Source: Variovorax davisae (GTDB lineage Bacteria > Pseudomonadota > Gammaproteobacteria > Burkholderiales > Burkholderiaceae_C). From it: a DNA stretch of 64,000 nucleotides. Of the stretch, positions 33,127 through 42,522 are shown in pieces (position 1 is the stretch's first letter; every line of letters starts with the position of its first letter). The translations under genes and the position numbers were made by a program. The notes under the pieces are model-generated. The model did not search any database, had not been told where the DNA came from, and saw only the letters and a list, made by a program, of their open reading frames with translations. Location of the stretch: positions 62,001-126,000 of the forward strand of contig NZ_JASZYS010000017.1 in NCBI RefSeq assembly GCF_030316845.1, in the 5' to 3' direction.

Positions 33127-34149
33127 CGCGTGCAGGGCCCGCACCGACGCATCCGCCAGCGCCGCACCGAACTTCTTGGCCAGTTTTTCGGCGACGTTGT
33201 CGCGCCGCGTGTAGTCGATCACTTCCTCGGCCTTGATGACGTCGCGGGCGACCAGGTCGACGTTGCCGAGCTGGTCGGCGAGGCCGAGTTCGATCGACTG
33301 CTGGCCGCTCCAGAACAGGCCGCTGAAGAGGCCCGGCGTGTCGGTCTTGAGCCGTTCGCCGCGGCCGCTCTTGACCACCTCGATGAACTGGTTGTGGATC
33401 TGGCCGAGCATCTGCTGCGCGTGCGCCTTCTGGGCGTCGTTCATCGGGCTGAACGGGTCCATGAAGCCCTTGTTCTCGCCCGCCGTGAGCAGCCGGCGCT
33501 CGACGCCCACCTTGTCCATCAGGCCGGTGAAGCCGAAGCCGTCCATCAGGACGCCGATGCTGCCCACGATGCTGGCCTTGTCGACGAAGATCTTGTCGGC
33601 CGCGGCGGCGATGTAGTAGGCCGCCGAAGCGCAGGTTTCCTCGACCACCGCATAGACGGGCTTGTTGTACTTGGCGCGCATGCGCTTGATCTCGTCGTTG
33701 ATGATGCCGGCCTGCACCGGGCTGCCGCCCGGTGAATTGATCAGCAGCACGATGCCCTTGGCGCCGTCGTCCTCGAAGGCGGTCTTCATCGCGGCGACCA
33801 CGAATTCGGCGCTGGCGTCGGCACCGGCGGCGATCTCGCCCTTGATCTCGATCACCGCGGTGTGCGGCGTCGCCTTGGCGGTGGCGGGCGTGCCGCGCGA
33901 CATCGCGAACCAGAGCAGGAAGACGAAGAAGGCAAGCCAGCTCAGCCGGACGAAGGTCTTCCAGCGGCGGGCGGCGCGCTGCTCGCGCACCGCGGCGAAA
34001 GCCAGCTTCTCGAGCGTCGCGCGCTCCCAGCCCGGCGATGAGGTCGGATCGTTCTTTGCCATGGTTCTCTTGCCGTCTGCGGAAAATGGAGGCGCCGGGC
34101 GCTCGAAGGGCTCGAAACCCTCGGGCTCCGTGCGGTTGGAATCGGTCAT
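33109..34149 (-). CDS. sppA: S49 family signal peptide peptidase (SppA-like)
   Basis: The 346-residue protein has a cytoplasmic N-terminus, one membrane helix (~65-83, VRLSWLAFFVFLLWFAMS) and a periplasmic ClpP-like S49 domain: LLINSPGGSPVQAG, likely catalytic serine in ETCASAAYYIA and lysine in the following ADKIFVD, then SIVGSIGVL. This is the short, single-domain SppA. It would degrade cleaved signal peptides. A second possible start (MAKNDPTSS) lies 29 codons in. Confidence 0.88.
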   Translation of the reverse strand: MTDSNRTEPEGFEPFERPAPPFSADGKRTMAKNDPTSSPGWERATLEKLAFAAVREQRAARRWKTFVRLSWLAFFVFLLWFAMSRGTPATAKATPHTAVIEIKGEIAAGADASAEFVVAAMKTAFEDDGAKGIVLLINSPGGSPVQAGIINDEIKRMRAKYNKPVYAVVEETCASAAYYIAAAADKIFVDKASIVGSIGVLMDGFGFTGLMDKVGVERRLLTAGENKGFMDPFSPMNDAQKAHAQQMLGQIHNQFIEVVKSGRGERLKTDTPGLFSGLFWSGQQSIELGLADQLGNVDLVARDVIKAEEVIDYTRRDNVAEKLAKKFGAALADASVRALHAAPALR

Positions 34150-34150
34150 G

Positions 34151-34513
34151 TCAGAAGGCTGCTTGAAGGTTCCAGGCAGTATGCCAGTGCACCACGCCGT
34201 CCCGCTCGCTCAGTGCGATCTTCACCAGGCCGCCGCGGCAGGGCCCGCCGGCACATTCGCCGGTGTCCGGCTTGTACACCGCCCCATGGGTCGCGCACAG
34301 CAGCCACTGGCCCGAGTCGTCGAAGAAGCGGTCGGGCTGGAAGTCCATTTCCATCGCCACGTGGCTGCAGCGGTTCAGATAGGCGTGGGGCGCGCCTTCG
34401 AAGCGCACGGCGAAGGCCCGGCAGGTCTCGCCGCCATGCACGACGTCGAAGGGCACCGCCCGGCCGCCCTCGACCAGCTCGGCCGAGTTGCACAGGGGAA
34501 TCGGCTCGCTCAT
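34151..34513 (-). CDS. Rieske [2Fe-2S] ferredoxin-like protein
   Basis: The 120-residue protein is a single Rieske domain with C49-x-H51 (NRCSHV) and C73-x2-H76 (LLCATHGAVY), which bind the cluster. No signal peptide. It is probably a soluble electron carrier or a redox subunit; no oxygenase partner is nearby. It is tucked between the HAD phosphatase (8 bp) and sppA (1 bp), so is co-transcribed with them. Confidence 0.88.
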   Translation of the reverse strand: MSEPIPLCNSAELVEGGRAVPFDVVHGGETCRAFAVRFEGAPHAYLNRCSHVAMEMDFQPDRFFDDSGQWLLCATHGAVYKPDTGECAGGPCRGGLVKIALSERDGVVHWHTAWNLQAAF

Positions 34514-34520
34514 GGCCGGC

Positions 34521-35189
34521 TCAGGCGTTCTTGGCCAGCCACTGCGCGAGCGCGGGAACCGAGTGCGCCACATGCAGCGGCGCCAGGGCGTCGAAGCTGT
34601 CCGGCTCGTGGGCGCCGTAGCTGACGCCGACACCGGCGCAGCCGGCATTGATCGCCAGCTGCAGATCGTGGGTGGTGTCGCCGATCATGAGCGTGCGGTC
34701 GGCCGGGATGTCCAGCTCTTCCATCAGTTCGAGCAGCATGCGCGGGTGCGGCTTGCCGAAGGTCTCGTCGGCGGTTCGGGAGGCGTCGAAGCGGTCGCGC
34801 AGCGCGACGGTGGACAGGGCTTCGTCGAGCCCGCGGCGCGACTTGCCGGTGGCGACCGCCAGCTTGTGGCCGCGCGCGCGCAGGGCATCGAGCATCTCCA
34901 GCACACCGTCGAACAGCACCAGGTCGTCCTGGTGCTGCAGGAAGTGGAAGCGGTAGCGGTGGCCCAGCTCGGCGTATTTCTCCTTCGGCACGTCCGGCGC
35001 GGCGCGCGCCAGCGCCTCGGCCAGGCCGAGGCCGATCACCCAGGCGGCATCGCTCTCGCTCGGCCGGGCGCCGCCGACGTCGACCACGGCGGCCTGGATG
35101 CAGCGGGCGATCAGCCGCGTGGAGTCGTAGAGGGTGCCGTCCCAGTCGAAGGCGATCAGGTCGAAACGGCGGGGTCGGGAGTCAGTCAT
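34521..35189 (-). CDS. HAD superfamily phosphatase, phosphoglycolate phosphatase-like
   Basis: The 222-residue protein has motif I DWDGTL (D15, D17), motif II in LAVATGKSRRG, motif III lysine in FGKPHP and motif IV MIGDTTHDLQLA. It belongs to the Gph/PphA-like group that in proteobacteria neighbours rluC; substrate is not fixed by sequence. Its 5' end overlaps the rluC stop by 8 bp. Confidence 0.85.
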   Translation of the reverse strand: MTDSRPRRFDLIAFDWDGTLYDSTRLIARCIQAAVVDVGGARPSESDAAWVIGLGLAEALARAAPDVPKEKYAELGHRYRFHFLQHQDDLVLFDGVLEMLDALRARGHKLAVATGKSRRGLDEALSTVALRDRFDASRTADETFGKPHPRMLLELMEELDIPADRTLMIGDTTHDLQLAINAGCAGVGVSYGAHEPDSFDALAPLHVAHSVPALAQWLAKNA

Positions 35190-36231
35190 GGGCTTGGACG
35201 AAAGGATGGGTGGCGAGCGCTTCGAGCGCGGCGGGCGGCATCAGCACCCGCAGCTCGGGCGGCAGGTCGGCCTGGAGGGCGATGCGCTCGGCGCTCGCGG
35301 GATGGGTGAACTGCAGCCGCCATGCATGCAGGAACATGCGCTTGAGGCCCAGCTTCTGCAAGGCCCGGTTGCGCTCGAAGACGCCATATTTGTCGTCGCC
35401 GGCGATCGGATGGCCGGCCGAGGCGAGGTGGACGCGGATCTGGTGGGTGCGGCCGGTCTTGATGGTCACGGCCAGCAGGGAGAAGCCGGCGGCGTCGCCC
35501 GCCAGTTGGCAGCGGGCCAGCACCTTGACCAGCGTGACCGCGCGCATCGCGTCCGGGTGGTCCTTGGCGACCACGCGCACGCGCCGCTCCCCCTCGGCGG
35601 CGCCCGCGGCCGCCGGCAGCAGGTACTTGGCCAGCGGCGCGTCCAGCACCTTCTTGTTGGCCGGCCAGGCACCTTCGACCAGCGCCAAGTAGGTCTTGCC
35701 GGTCTCGCGCTCGCGGAACTGGTCCTGCAGCGCGGTCAGGGCGCTGCGCTTCTTGGCCACCAGCAGGATGCCGGAGGTCTCGCGGTCCAGCCGGTGGACC
35801 AGTTCGAGGAAGCGTGCCGCGGGCCGGGCCCGGCGCAGTTGCTCGATCACGCCGAAGCTCACGCCGCTGCCGCCATGCACCGCCACGCCGGCCGGCTTGT
35901 CGATCGCCAGCAGCGACTCGTCTTCGAGCAACAGCGGAAACTCGCGCGCCGGCGCCGCCGGCGTGGCGCCCTCCTCCGCACGCGCCGACACCCGCACCGG
36001 CGGCAGCCGCACCAGGTCGCCGGCCGCCAGCCGCGACTCGGCCTGGGCCCGTCCCTTGTTGATGCGCACCTCGCCGGAACGGATGATCCGGTAGACGTGG
36101 GTCTTGGGCACGCCCTTGAGATGGCGGAACAGGTAGTTGTCCAGCCTTTGGCCGGCGGAATCCTCGTCGACCGTCAGAAAGCGAACTTCTGCCGCCGCGG
36201 GGCCCGGCTTCGCACCTATAATGTTTTTCAC
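35182..36231 (-). CDS. rluC: 23S rRNA pseudouridine(955/2504/2580) synthase
   Basis: RluC makes three pseudouridines in 23S rRNA. The 349-residue protein has an N-terminal S4 RNA-binding domain (~22-75, RLDNYLFRHLKGVPKTHVYRI) and catalytic aspartate in HRLDRETSGILLVAKK. The start is GTG (VKNIIGAK). rluC and rne are divergent, as in E. coli. The first codons are AT-rich and include a rare ATA because a TATAAT on the other strand (36217-36222) overlaps them. Confidence 0.94.
   Translation of the reverse strand: MKNIIGAKPGPAAAEVRFLTVDEDSAGQRLDNYLFRHLKGVPKTHVYRIIRSGEVRINKGRAQAESRLAAGDLVRLPPVRVSARAEEGATPAAPAREFPLLLEDESLLAIDKPAGVAVHGGSGVSFGVIEQLRRARPAARFLELVHRLDRETSGILLVAKKRSALTALQDQFRERETGKTYLALVEGAWPANKKVLDAPLAKYLLPAAAGAAEGERRVRVVAKDHPDAMRAVTLVKVLARCQLAGDAAGFSLLAVTIKTGRTHQIRVHLASAGHPIAGDDKYGVFERNRALQKLGLKRMFLHAWRLQFTHPASAERIALQADLPPELRVLMPPAALEALATHPFVQAHD
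36217..36222 (+). promoter_or_regulatory. Candidate rne promoter -10 box inside the rluC 5' end
   Basis: The forward strand reads a perfect TATAAT within codons 4-6 of rluC. No recognisable -35 at 17 bp (GCCGCG). Transcription from here would start near 36229 and give a ~545-nt rne leader, matching the long autoregulatory rne leaders known in E. coli. Confidence 0.45.
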
Positions 36232-36774
36232 CAGCGCGGTCTTGTAAGTGCTTGATTAATCAGAAGTTTAGAGCACTGCAGGGAGCGCTGTGAGGTCGAT
36301 GCCGCTTTGAGGCAGCGTCCGCAGGCCACGCGCAAGAGCGCAAGGCGGCGGGCCCTGCACCCGAGTCAAGCCGACGCCCACGAAACACCGATACGGAATA
36401 CCCCAGCCGGCAGGCCCCAATCTGCCGGCGGATCGAAGCGAGTCCCTTGTGTTGATGCTGCTGATTCAACTGATCCTGCGCTGGCAAAAGCCGGCAGCGT
36501 CAGCCATTGAATCGCCGCCAGCGCGCGCCACCCCTGCGCCAGTTGCTATAAAAATAGTAGCAAATCGACTTCTCATGCGGCTCGCGCTCATCCACGCGCC
36601 CCCACCCCGTCTGGCATCGAGTTGACTCTCGATGGGGTCGGCTGCGCTCGCGCGGCGGCCCCCAGCAGCCTGGGTTCAGCGGCAATTCCTTCGTTTCGCG
36701 AGCGTCGTCCGTGCATCGTTAGGTCCGTCATGGACCGGTAAGAGCGATACGAACAGATATAAGGACAACGCATC
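36232..36774 (+). promoter_or_regulatory. Long rne leader / rluC-rne divergent region
   Basis: These 543 bp hold no credible gene. Visible structure: a 10-bp palindrome TGATTAATCA (~36253-36262), a perfect hairpin GCCGGCAG-gccccaat-CTGCCGGC (36406-36429), a GTTGA/TCAAC hairpin near 36451-36470, and an AT-rich hairpin TTGCTA-9-TAGCAA (36543-36563). RNase E of E. coli controls its own mRNA through its 5' UTR; a similar role is inferred. Confidence 0.6.
36543..36563. repeat. AT-rich hairpin TTGCTA..TAGCAA, possible dispersed repeat
   Basis: The 6-bp arms 36543-36548 and 36558-36563 enclose TAAAAATAG, an AT-rich island in GC-rich surroundings. Similar GCTAT..ATAGC elements are, from memory, frequent between genes in Comamonadaceae; a genome count is needed. 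Confidence 0.4.
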
Positions 36775-39700
36775 ATGAAACGGATGCTGATCAACGCCAC
36801 GCAGCCTGAAGAGCGCCGCCTGGCCATCGTCGACGGGCAGAAGCTCCTCGACTACGAAATCGAGATCGAAGGGCGCGAACAGCGCAAGGGCAACATCTAC
36901 AAGGCCGTCGTCACGCGCGTCGAGCCCTCCCTGGAGGCCTGCTTCGTCGACTACGGCGAAGACCGCCACGGCTTCCTGCCGTTCAAGGAAATCTCCAAGC
37001 AGTACTTCGCCGAAGGGGTCTCGGCCAGCCAGGCCCGGATCCAGGACGCGATCCGCGAAGGCCAGGAACTGGTCGTGCAGGTCGAGAAGGAAGAGCGCGG
37101 CAACAAGGGCGCGGCGCTGACCACCTTCATCTCGCTGGCCGGGCGCTATGTGGTGCTGATGCCGAACAACCCGCGCGGCGGCGGCGTCAGCCGGCGCATC
37201 GAGGGCGACGACCGGGCCGAGTTGAAGGAGGCCATGGACCAGCTGGAGTACCCGAAGGGCGCCAGCATCATCGCCCGCACCGCCGGCATCGGCCGTTCGG
37301 CACCCGAGCTGCAATGGGACCTGAACTACCTGCTCAAGCTCTGGAGCGCCATCGACGGCGCCGCCAAGGGCGCCAAGGGCGCCTTCCTGATCTACCAGGA
37401 ATCCTCGCTCGTGATCCGCGCGATCCGTGACTATTTCAATCACGACATCGGCGACATCCTGATCGACACCGACGACATCTACGACCAGGCGCAGCAGTTC
37501 ATGGCGCACGTGATGCCCGAGCATGCGGCCCGGGTGAAGCGCTACCGCGATGACGCGGCGCTGTTCAGCCGCTTCCAGATCGAGCACCAGATCGAATCGG
37601 CCTATGCCCGCACGGTGCAGCTGCCGAGCGGCGGCGCGATCGTGATCGACCACACCGAGGCTTTGGTCTCGGTCGACGTCAACTCGGCGCGCGCCATCAA
37701 GGGCGGCGACATCGAGGAAACCGCCACCCGCACCAACCTGGAAGCCGCCGATGAAGTGGCGCGCCAGATGCGCCTGCGCGACCTCGGCGGCCTGATCGTG
37801 ATCGACTTCATCGACATGGACGAGTCGAAGAACCGTCGCGAGGTCGAAAGCCGCCTGCGCGACGCGCTGCGGCAAGACCGCGCCCGGGTGCAGTTCGGCT
37901 CGATCAGCAAGTTCGGCCTGATGGAAATGAGCCGCCAGCGCCTGAAGCCGGCGCTCAGCGAAGGCTCGTCGATCCCCTGCCCGCGCTGCGGCGGCTCGGG
38001 CCACATCCGCGACACCGAATCGAGCGCGCTGCAGATCCTGCGCATCATTCAGGAAGAGTCGATGAAGGACAACACGGCCGCCGTGCATGTCCAGGTGCCG
38101 GTCGAGGTGGCGTCGTTCCTGCTGAACGAGAAGCGCCCCGAGATCGCCAAGATCGAGCTCAAGCAGCGCGTCACCGTGCTGATGGTGCCCAACAAGACGC
38201 TCGAGACGCCCAACTACAAGCTCGAACGCCTGAAGCACGACGATCCGCGCCTCGACCACATCGAGGCCAGCTACAAGATGGCCGACGAGATCGAGGATCC
38301 GACCTCGGTCACGCGCCGCTCGCAGGAGCCGACCAACAAGCAGACGCCGGTGATCAAGGGCGTGCTGCCCGACGCGCCGGCGCCGGTTGCGGTGCCGAAG
38401 CCCGAGGCGGTGCGCCCACCGGTGGCGGCACCGGCGCCCGTGGCCGCACCCGCTCCGGTGGCGGCGCCCGCCAAGTCGGCCGAGTCCGGCCTGTTCGGCT
38501 GGATCAAGAGCCTGTTCGGCGGCGCCCCGGCACCGGCGCCGGCGCCGGCCGTGATTCCGGTCGAAGCGCCGAAGCCGCGCCGCGAAGGCCGCGAAGGCCG
38601 CGACGGCCGTGGCGGACGCGATGGTGAAGGCGCGCGCAGCGCGCGCGACGGTGAACAGCGCCGTGGCGGCCGCGGTGAAGGCCGCGGTGGCCGCGATGGC
38701 GAGGCTCGCGGCGGTGAAGGCCGTGGCGGCGAACGCCGCGGCGGCCGCGGTGGCGAGCGCCGGGATGGCGAGCGCCGCGAAGGACGCGAAACCCGCGGCG
38801 AGGCGCGCGCCGACAGCCAGGTCCGGGAACCGCGGGAGCCGCGTGAGGCGCGTGAACCGCGCGAAGCCCGCGCCCCGCGCGACGGCGAGCGTCGCGGCCG
38901 CGGCGAGCGCCGCGACGGCGAAGCCCGCCAGTTGCCGGCCGAAGCCGCCGACGTCCAGTTGGACGCCCAGGCGCTGTCGCCCAGTGCCGGCGAGGGCAGC
39001 GAGACGGCAGCCCCGGCCGAACGTGCACCGCGCGGACGCGGCGAGCGCCGAGAACGCGGCGAGCGCAACGGCGACGGCGGCCGCGAACGCAATGGCGACA
39101 CGACCCGCGACGCCCAGGGCGAAGCCAGCCCGGACGGCGCCGCCAACGAGCGCGGCGCACGCAACGGGCGCGAAGACCGCCCGCCGCGCGGCGAACGCAG
39201 CGACGGCCGCCGCGAGCGGCGCAGCGACGCTCCGGCACGCCTGTCGGAAGAAGCAGCGGGCGCAGCCGCATCGACGCTGCCCGAAGCGGGCGCACTCGGC
39301 GCCCCCGAGGCCGCCCCTGGCGCCGAAAACCAGGGCGAAGCGGCACCGCGGCGCGACGGCGACGAACGCCGCGGCCGTTCGCGCGACCGCTACGGCCGTG
39401 ACCGGCGCGAGCGCGGTCCGCGCGAGGAAGGCGGCGAGGCCGAAGCGGTGCCCGCCGCCGCGGCACCGGTCGAAGCGGAAGAAGCCGTCGTCCGGTCGGC
39501 CCTGCCGCCGGCGCCGGTGCGCACGGAACGCCCGGCCGCACCGCCCGCAGCTCCGATCGTGGTCGAGGCCAAGGCGCCTTCCTCGCGCGCCCTGCCGAAG
39601 GTCCAGCCTTTCGAATTGCCGCTCGATGAGCTGGCGCAGGTGGCGGAAGGCTCCGGTCTGCACTGGGTCAACTCGGACGCCGAACGGGTGGCCGAGGTGC

Positions 39701-39867
39701 GGGCGGCCATCGCCGCCGAGCCCCAGCCCCAGCACGTGCCGCGCGAGCGCCCGCCGGCGATCGTGATCGACGAGGGTCCGCTGGTGCTGGTGGAAACCCG
39801 CCGCGACCTGGGATCGATGACGCTGCCCTTCGAGGACGCGGCACGCGGCGCCAACGCGACGCACTGA
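36775..39867 (+). CDS. rne: Ribonuclease E
   Basis: RNase E is the main endonuclease for mRNA decay and rRNA/tRNA processing and scaffolds the degradosome. The 1030-residue protein has the S1 domain (~35-120), 5'-sensor and DNase-I-like catalytic domain with magnesium aspartates in [11 protein letters not shown] (~303) and [11 protein letters not shown] (~346), and the zinc-link CPRCGGSGH (~402). Residues ~600-730 are an Arg/Gly-rich disordered tract (RGGRDGE-like repeats), then a second acidic/Arg-rich region, and a conserved-looking C-terminus ([19 protein letters not shown]). The tail probably binds RNA and partners. Confidence 0.96.
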   Translation: MKRMLINATQPEERRLAIVDGQKLLDYEIEIEGREQRKGNIYKAVVTRVEPSLEACFVDYGEDRHGFLPFKEISKQYFAEGVSASQARIQDAIREGQELVVQVEKEERGNKGAALTTFISLAGRYVVLMPNNPRGGGVSRRIEGDDRAELKEAMDQLEYPKGASIIARTAGIGRSAPELQWDLNYLLKLWSAIDGAAKGAKGAFLIYQESSLVIRAIRDYFNHDIGDILIDTDDIYDQAQQFMAHVMPEHAARVKRYRDDAALFSRFQIEHQIESAYARTVQLPSGGAIVIDHTEALVSVDVNSARAIKGGDIEETATRTNLEAADEVARQMRLRDLGGLIVIDFIDMDESKNRREVESRLRDALRQDRARVQFGSISKFGLMEMSRQRLKPALSEGSSIPCPRCGGSGHIRDTESSALQILRIIQEESMKDNTAAVHVQVPVEVASFLLNEKRPEIAKIELKQRVTVLMVPNKTLETPNYKLERLKHDDPRLDHIEASYKMADEIEDPTSVTRRSQEPTNKQTPVIKGVLPDAPAPVAVPKPEAVRPPVAAPAPVAAPAPVAAPAKSAESGLFGWIKSLFGGAPAPAPAPAVIPVEAPKPRREGREGRDGRGGRDGEGARSARDGEQRRGGRGEGRGGRDGEARGGEGRGGERRGGRGGERRDGERREGRETRGEARADSQVREPREPREAREPREARAPRDGERRGRGERRDGEARQLPAEAADVQLDAQALSPSAGEGSETAAPAERAPRGRGERRERGERNGDGGRERNGDTTRDAQGEASPDGAANERGARNGREDRPPRGERSDGRRERRSDAPARLSEEAAGAAASTLPEAGALGAPEAAPGAENQGEAAPRRDGDERRGRSRDRYGRDRRERGPREEGGEAEAVPAAAAPVEAEEAVVRSALPPAPVRTERPAAPPAAPIVVEAKAPSSRALPKVQPFELPLDELAQVAEGSGLHWVNSDAERVAEVRAAIAAEPQPQHVPRERPPAIVIDEGPLVLVETRRDLGSMTLPFEDAARGANATH

Positions 39868-39918
39868 GGCGGCGGCGGAGAGCCGGCGCGAGCCGCTCTT
39901 CCGCGACGCTCCACTTTG

Positions 39919-39948
39919 AAGGGAGGCCTTTCGGCCTCCCTTTTTCGT
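39919..39948 (+). terminator. Intrinsic terminator of rne
   Basis: GGGAGGCC (39921-39928) and GGCCTCCC (39933-39940) pair perfectly around a TTTC loop, flanked by AA/TT, and are followed by TTTTTCGTTT. It lies 53 bp past the rne stop. Confidence 0.92.
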
Positions 39949-39951
39949 TTC

Positions 39952-40336
39952 TGACGCACGCCCGTCGCCCATTTGCAACCGTTCGTCGGCTGGCGCAGCC
40001 CCTTGCGCGGACCCGCAGATCACGCACCACAAACGAAACCATCGGTACTAATCCGCAAAAGCGCGATTGGCGTGCAGAAACAACACCAGGATGTTCTTCC
40101 GTGTTAACAATTTGTTATACAAAAGGACTACACTGCAATCGTCGAAGGTAAGCCGGTCCCGCCCCTCTGTATCAACGCAAAGACGAGGGATCAGCCTACG
40201 CCTTTTGGCGGACCATGTAAGGCTTTTGCTGACACCACGAAGGCCACGACATATGTTCAAATTCTTGCTGATAGTAGTAAAGCGTTACACTGCCCCGCTC
40301 TAGGTTGAGGCAGTACCCGTTACGGGGGAATTTCAG
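39952..40336 (+). promoter_or_regulatory. Promoter region of the polysaccharide operon
   Basis: The ~385 bp after the rne terminator are AT-rich compared with the genome and contain no credible gene. There is a 13-bp palindrome TAACAATTTGTTA (40105-40117) overlapped by an extended -10-like TGTTATACA (40113-40121), and a further TTACACT box near 40285-40291. The transcript leader would be about 210 nt. A ribosome site GGGGGAA precedes the first gene. Confidence 0.5.
40105..40117. promoter_or_regulatory. Palindromic candidate operator TAACAATTTGTTA
   Basis: A perfect palindrome with 6-bp arms around a central T overlaps the candidate extended -10 of the polysaccharide operon. The symmetry and position suit binding of a dimeric regulator; the protein is unknown. 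Confidence 0.4.
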
Positions 40337-41059
40337 ATGTTTCGTTCCGATTCGACCACCAGCGGCAACGTGGTCCGACGCTTTCCCCCAGAGGGTGGGG
40401 GCCCGTCTGCACCGCCGCTGGAGGCCAGCCCGCCCCGGCTGTCGATCCTCCAGCGCATCGTCAAGCGCGCCGTCGACATCGTCGGGGCGCTGGTCTTCTT
40501 CGCCCTCTTCGGACCGCTCTATGTCATGGTGGCCCTGGGCGTGCTGATCAGCATGGGCCGGCCGGTGCATTTCTGGCAGACCCGCCTCGGCGAACGCGGC
40601 CAGCGCTTCCGCTTCTACAAGTTCCGTTCGATGGTGCGCAATTCGGACGATGTCCTGGACGAGTTCCTTAGCCGCAGCGACATGGCCCGCACCGAGTGGG
40701 ACACGTTCCAGAAGCTGGAAAAGGACCCCCGCATCACGCCGATCGGCGTGGTCATCCGCAAGCTGAGCCTGGACGAGCTGCCGCAGTTCTGGAACGTCCT
40801 CAAGGGCGACATGAGCCTGGTCGGGCCGCGTCCCTGCATGGAACGCCAGCGCAGCCTCTACGGCCGCGGCTGGACGCATTACTGCGCGATGCGCCCCGGG
40901 ATCACCGGCCTGTGGCAGGTCAGCGGCCGCAACCGGCTGTCCTATGCGCGCCGGGTCGAACTCGACGTGGAATACGTCACCAACTGGTCGCTGTGGCTGG
41001 ACATCAAGATCCTGTTTCGGACCGTGCGCGCCGTGGTCAGCGGAGAGGGTTCGCGGTGA
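40337..41059 (+). CDS. Initiating undecaprenyl-phosphate sugar-1-phosphate transferase (WbaP/WcaJ/ExoY family)
   Basis: This 240-residue enzyme attaches the first sugar phosphate to undecaprenyl phosphate at the inner membrane. It is the short catalytic form: a Pro-rich start, one membrane segment (~48-72), KFRSM (95-99), catalytic D146-E147 in [24 protein letters not shown] and a C-terminal GLWQVSGRN motif. It lacks the N-terminal membrane domain of WbaP and WcaJ, as ExoY-type enzymes do. Sugar specificity (galactose or glucose) cannot be read off. First gene of the operon; stop overlaps manC. Confidence 0.9.
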   Translation: MFRSDSTTSGNVVRRFPPEGGGPSAPPLEASPPRLSILQRIVKRAVDIVGALVFFALFGPLYVMVALGVLISMGRPVHFWQTRLGERGQRFRFYKFRSMVRNSDDVLDEFLSRSDMARTEWDTFQKLEKDPRITPIGVVIRKLSLDELPQFWNVLKGDMSLVGPRPCMERQRSLYGRGWTHYCAMRPGITGLWQVSGRNRLSYARRVELDVEYVTNWSLWLDIKILFRTVRAVVSGEGSR

Positions 41060-42492
41060 CCCGGATCCAGCCTGTCATCCTGTGCGGCGGCAGCGGCACC
41101 CGGCTCTGGCCGCTGTCGCGCAAGACGCTGCCCAAGCAGTTCGCGCCGCTGATCGGGAACAAGAGCCTGTTGGCGCTCACGCTCGAGCGCCTGCGCCGGC
41201 TCAATCCCGAAGTGACCTGCGTGGCCGCGGAGGAGCATCGATTCCTGGTGCAGGAGGCGATCGACGCCGCGCTGGTGACCGGCAAGCAGCTGCTCGAGCC
41301 GGTGGCCCGCAATACCGCCGCGGCGATGGCCGCCATGGCGCTGCTGGCCGACCCGGAAGAACTGCTGCTGTTCGCGCCGGCCGACCACCACATTCCGGAG
41401 GCCGAGCGCTTCGTCGCCACGATCCAGAAGGGCATCCCGGCGGCGCAGGCCGGCTATCTCGTGACCTTCGGCGTCGAACCGTCGTTCCCCAGCACGGCCT
41501 ACGGCTACATCCGCCAGGGGCTGCCGCTCGAGGCGACGCTGGGCGACGACGCCGGGCATGCGGTCGCCGCCTTCATCGAGAAGCCGCCGGCGGAACGCGC
41601 CGAGCAGATGCTGCTGGAAGGCGGCCATCTCTGGAACGCGGGCATCCTGCTGGTCCAGGCCAAGGTCCTGATCGCCGCCCTGCAGACGCACGCCCCGGAC
41701 ATCCTGGAAAACTGCAGGCTGGCCACCGCCGCGATCGAAACCGACGGCGACTTCATGCGCATGGACAGCGCCGCCTTCGGACGCTGCCGCAGCCAGAGCA
41801 TCGACTACGCCGTGCTCGAGCAATGCGATCGCGTCGCGGTCATCCCGTTCCAGGGCCGCTGGAGCGATGTCGGCAGCTGGAACGCCGTGGCCGACCTCCA
41901 CGACACCGATGCCCACGGCAACCGGATCAGCGGCCAGGGCTTCGCCATGGGCGCGACCAACACCTTCATCCACGCGCCCAGCCGGCCGGTGGTGGCGCTC
42001 GGCACCAAGGACCTGCTGGTGGTCGACACGCCGGACGCGCTGCTGGTCGTGCACCGCGAGTGCGCCGAGCAGGTCAAGGACGTGGTCGCGCTGCTGACCA
42101 CGCACGGCCACAGCCAGGCCACCCGGCACCGCCGCATTCCCAGGCCCTGGGGCGCCTACGACAGCATCGACGACGGCGAGCGTTTCGCGGTCAAGCGGCT
42201 GACGGTCAAGCCGGGTGCGCGGCTGGCGCTGCGGATGCACCACCATCGCGCCGAGCACTGGGTGGTGGTCAAGGGGACGGCGCGCGTGGTGTGCGACGAC
42301 AAGACGGTGCTGGTCAAGGAGAACGAATCGATCTATATCCCCGTGGGCGCGGTCTATCGGCTGGAGAACGCCGGCAAGATGGCCCTCGAGGTGGTCGAGG
42401 TGCAGACCGGCGGCTACCTGGGCGAGGACGACATCGTGCGCTTCGCCGATGTAGATTCACTCGACATCGGCGGCGCGAAGAAGATCGCCTGA
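41056..42492 (+). CDS. manC: Bifunctional mannose-1-phosphate guanylyltransferase / mannose-6-phosphate isomerase
   Basis: ManC makes GDP-mannose and, in the fused form, isomerises fructose-6-phosphate to mannose-6-phosphate. The 478-residue protein has the nucleotidyltransferase signature GGSGTRLWPLSRKTLPKQF (11-29), the AFIEKPP motif and a C-terminal type II PMI cupin (RPWGAYDSIDDGERF, HHHRAEHWVVVKGTA). GTG start overlaps the previous TGA. A phosphomannomutase (manB/algC), needed between the two reactions, is not in the window. Confidence 0.94.
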   Translation: MTRIQPVILCGGSGTRLWPLSRKTLPKQFAPLIGNKSLLALTLERLRRLNPEVTCVAAEEHRFLVQEAIDAALVTGKQLLEPVARNTAAAMAAMALLADPEELLLFAPADHHIPEAERFVATIQKGIPAAQAGYLVTFGVEPSFPSTAYGYIRQGLPLEATLGDDAGHAVAAFIEKPPAERAEQMLLEGGHLWNAGILLVQAKVLIAALQTHAPDILENCRLATAAIETDGDFMRMDSAAFGRCRSQSIDYAVLEQCDRVAVIPFQGRWSDVGSWNAVADLHDTDAHGNRISGQGFAMGATNTFIHAPSRPVVALGTKDLLVVDTPDALLVVHRECAEQVKDVVALLTTHGHSQATRHRRIPRPWGAYDSIDDGERFAVKRLTVKPGARLALRMHHHRAEHWVVVKGTARVVCDDKTVLVKENESIYIPVGAVYRLENAGKMALEVVEVQTGGYLGEDDIVRFADVDSLDIGGAKKIA

Positions 42493-42522
42493 CCTTTTCA
42501 ACAGCGACCTGGCGAGATTTCA

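Noticed and set aside
36307-36510. 67-codon forward frame in the rne leader
   Set aside because: No family features, and the region folds into hairpins; more likely untranslated leader.
38580-39450. Repetitive DNA in rne considered as a CRISPR or tandem-repeat locus
   Set aside because: The units are irregular, in frame and encode a low-complexity RG-rich tail; there are no regular spacers.
40048-40303. Short open frames on both strands in the polysaccharide promoter region
   Set aside because: AT-rich, no homology or ribosome sites; they overlap promoter-like elements.
40337-41059. Initiating transferase considered a truncated pseudogene
   Set aside because: It is short relative to WbaP and WcaJ but keeps all catalytic motifs and one membrane segment; ExoY-type enzymes are naturally this size.
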